This document shows positions 6,621-6,674 of a stretch of 6,674 bases of DNA, piece after piece. Both the position numbers and the translations under genes were made by a program. The notes beneath the pieces are model-generated. The model was not told where the DNA came from, ran no database searches, and saw only the letters and a program-made list of their open reading frames with translations. Origin of the DNA: Rhodospirillales bacterium (GTDB taxonomy: Bacteria > Pseudomonadota > Alphaproteobacteria > Acetobacterales > Acetobacteraceae); contig JAGWIE010000075.1 in assembly GCA_028866445.1 (NCBI GenBank), positions 1 to 6,674 on the forward strand, in the 5' to 3' direction. Position 1 is the first letter of the stretch. Each line of letters begins with the position of its first letter.

Positions 6621-6674
6621 TCATCCACCCATAGGCAAAATGTGTAACCAGGCAGAGCGCCTTGCAATGCGGGG
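6617..6674 (-). CDS. C-terminal end of the upstream operon gene (possibly treZ)
   Basis: A frame enters from the window edge and ends with TGA at 6619-6617, overlapping the malQ ATG as ATGA. Eighteen residues are visible: PALQGALPGYTFCLWVDE. The 4-base overlap mirrors the malQ-treY junction, which supports this frame over the alternative that stops at 6623-6621. A short hydrophobic last strand after L-P is what the terminal beta-domain of GH13 enzymes often looks like. In this setting maltooligosyltrehalose trehalohydrolase (TreZ) is the best guess and GlgX the next, but the stretch is too short for identification. Confidence 0.5.
   Translation of the reverse strand, partial: PALQGALPGYTFCLWVDE

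Overview
The window joins two very different halves. The right 4.7 kb (1975-6674, all minus strand) is a compact, intact alpha-glucan/trehalose operon. The left 1.9 kb is a gene graveyard of mobile-element and plasmid-type remnants. High GC content, alphaproteobacterial-type integrase and transposase remnants and the malQ-treY gene order suggest an alphaproteobacterium, plausibly Acetobacteraceae. That placement is inference from general familiarity, not from a search.

Minus-strand operon, in transcription order: the last 18 codons of an unidentified upstream gene (possibly treZ), then malQ (4-alpha-glucanotransferase, 637 aa), then treY (maltooligosyl trehalose synthase, 911 aa from its GTG start). 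The upstream gene and malQ overlap by ATGA, and malQ and treY overlap by GTGA, so translation is probably coupled. MalQ redistributes maltodextrin chain lengths, and TreY turns the reducing end of those chains into a trehalosyl unit, which TreZ would release as trehalose. Directly after the treY stop codon lies a possible 35-codon acidic ORF (TTG start). About 25 nt beyond it is a perfect 14-bp hairpin that probably ends the transcript.

Left half: 1-135 is the C-terminal end of an IS5-family transposase. At 372-656 there is an internal piece of a type I restriction R subunit (hsdR) carrying the DEAH box but a damaged next helicase motif. At 826-1382 there is the C-terminal part of a tyrosine recombinase (integrase) broken by two frameshifts. 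At 1413-1474 there are three short hairpins, one adjoining a sequence that resembles the core of Q-type (RSF1010/Ti) transfer origins. From 1475 to 1808 no gene is recognisable. All recognisable pieces here point in the plus direction and none is intact.

No complete undescribed system is visible. The items most worth a second look are the oriT-like element, the acidic mini-ORF after treY, and the sharp boundary between the intact operon and the decayed mobile DNA.
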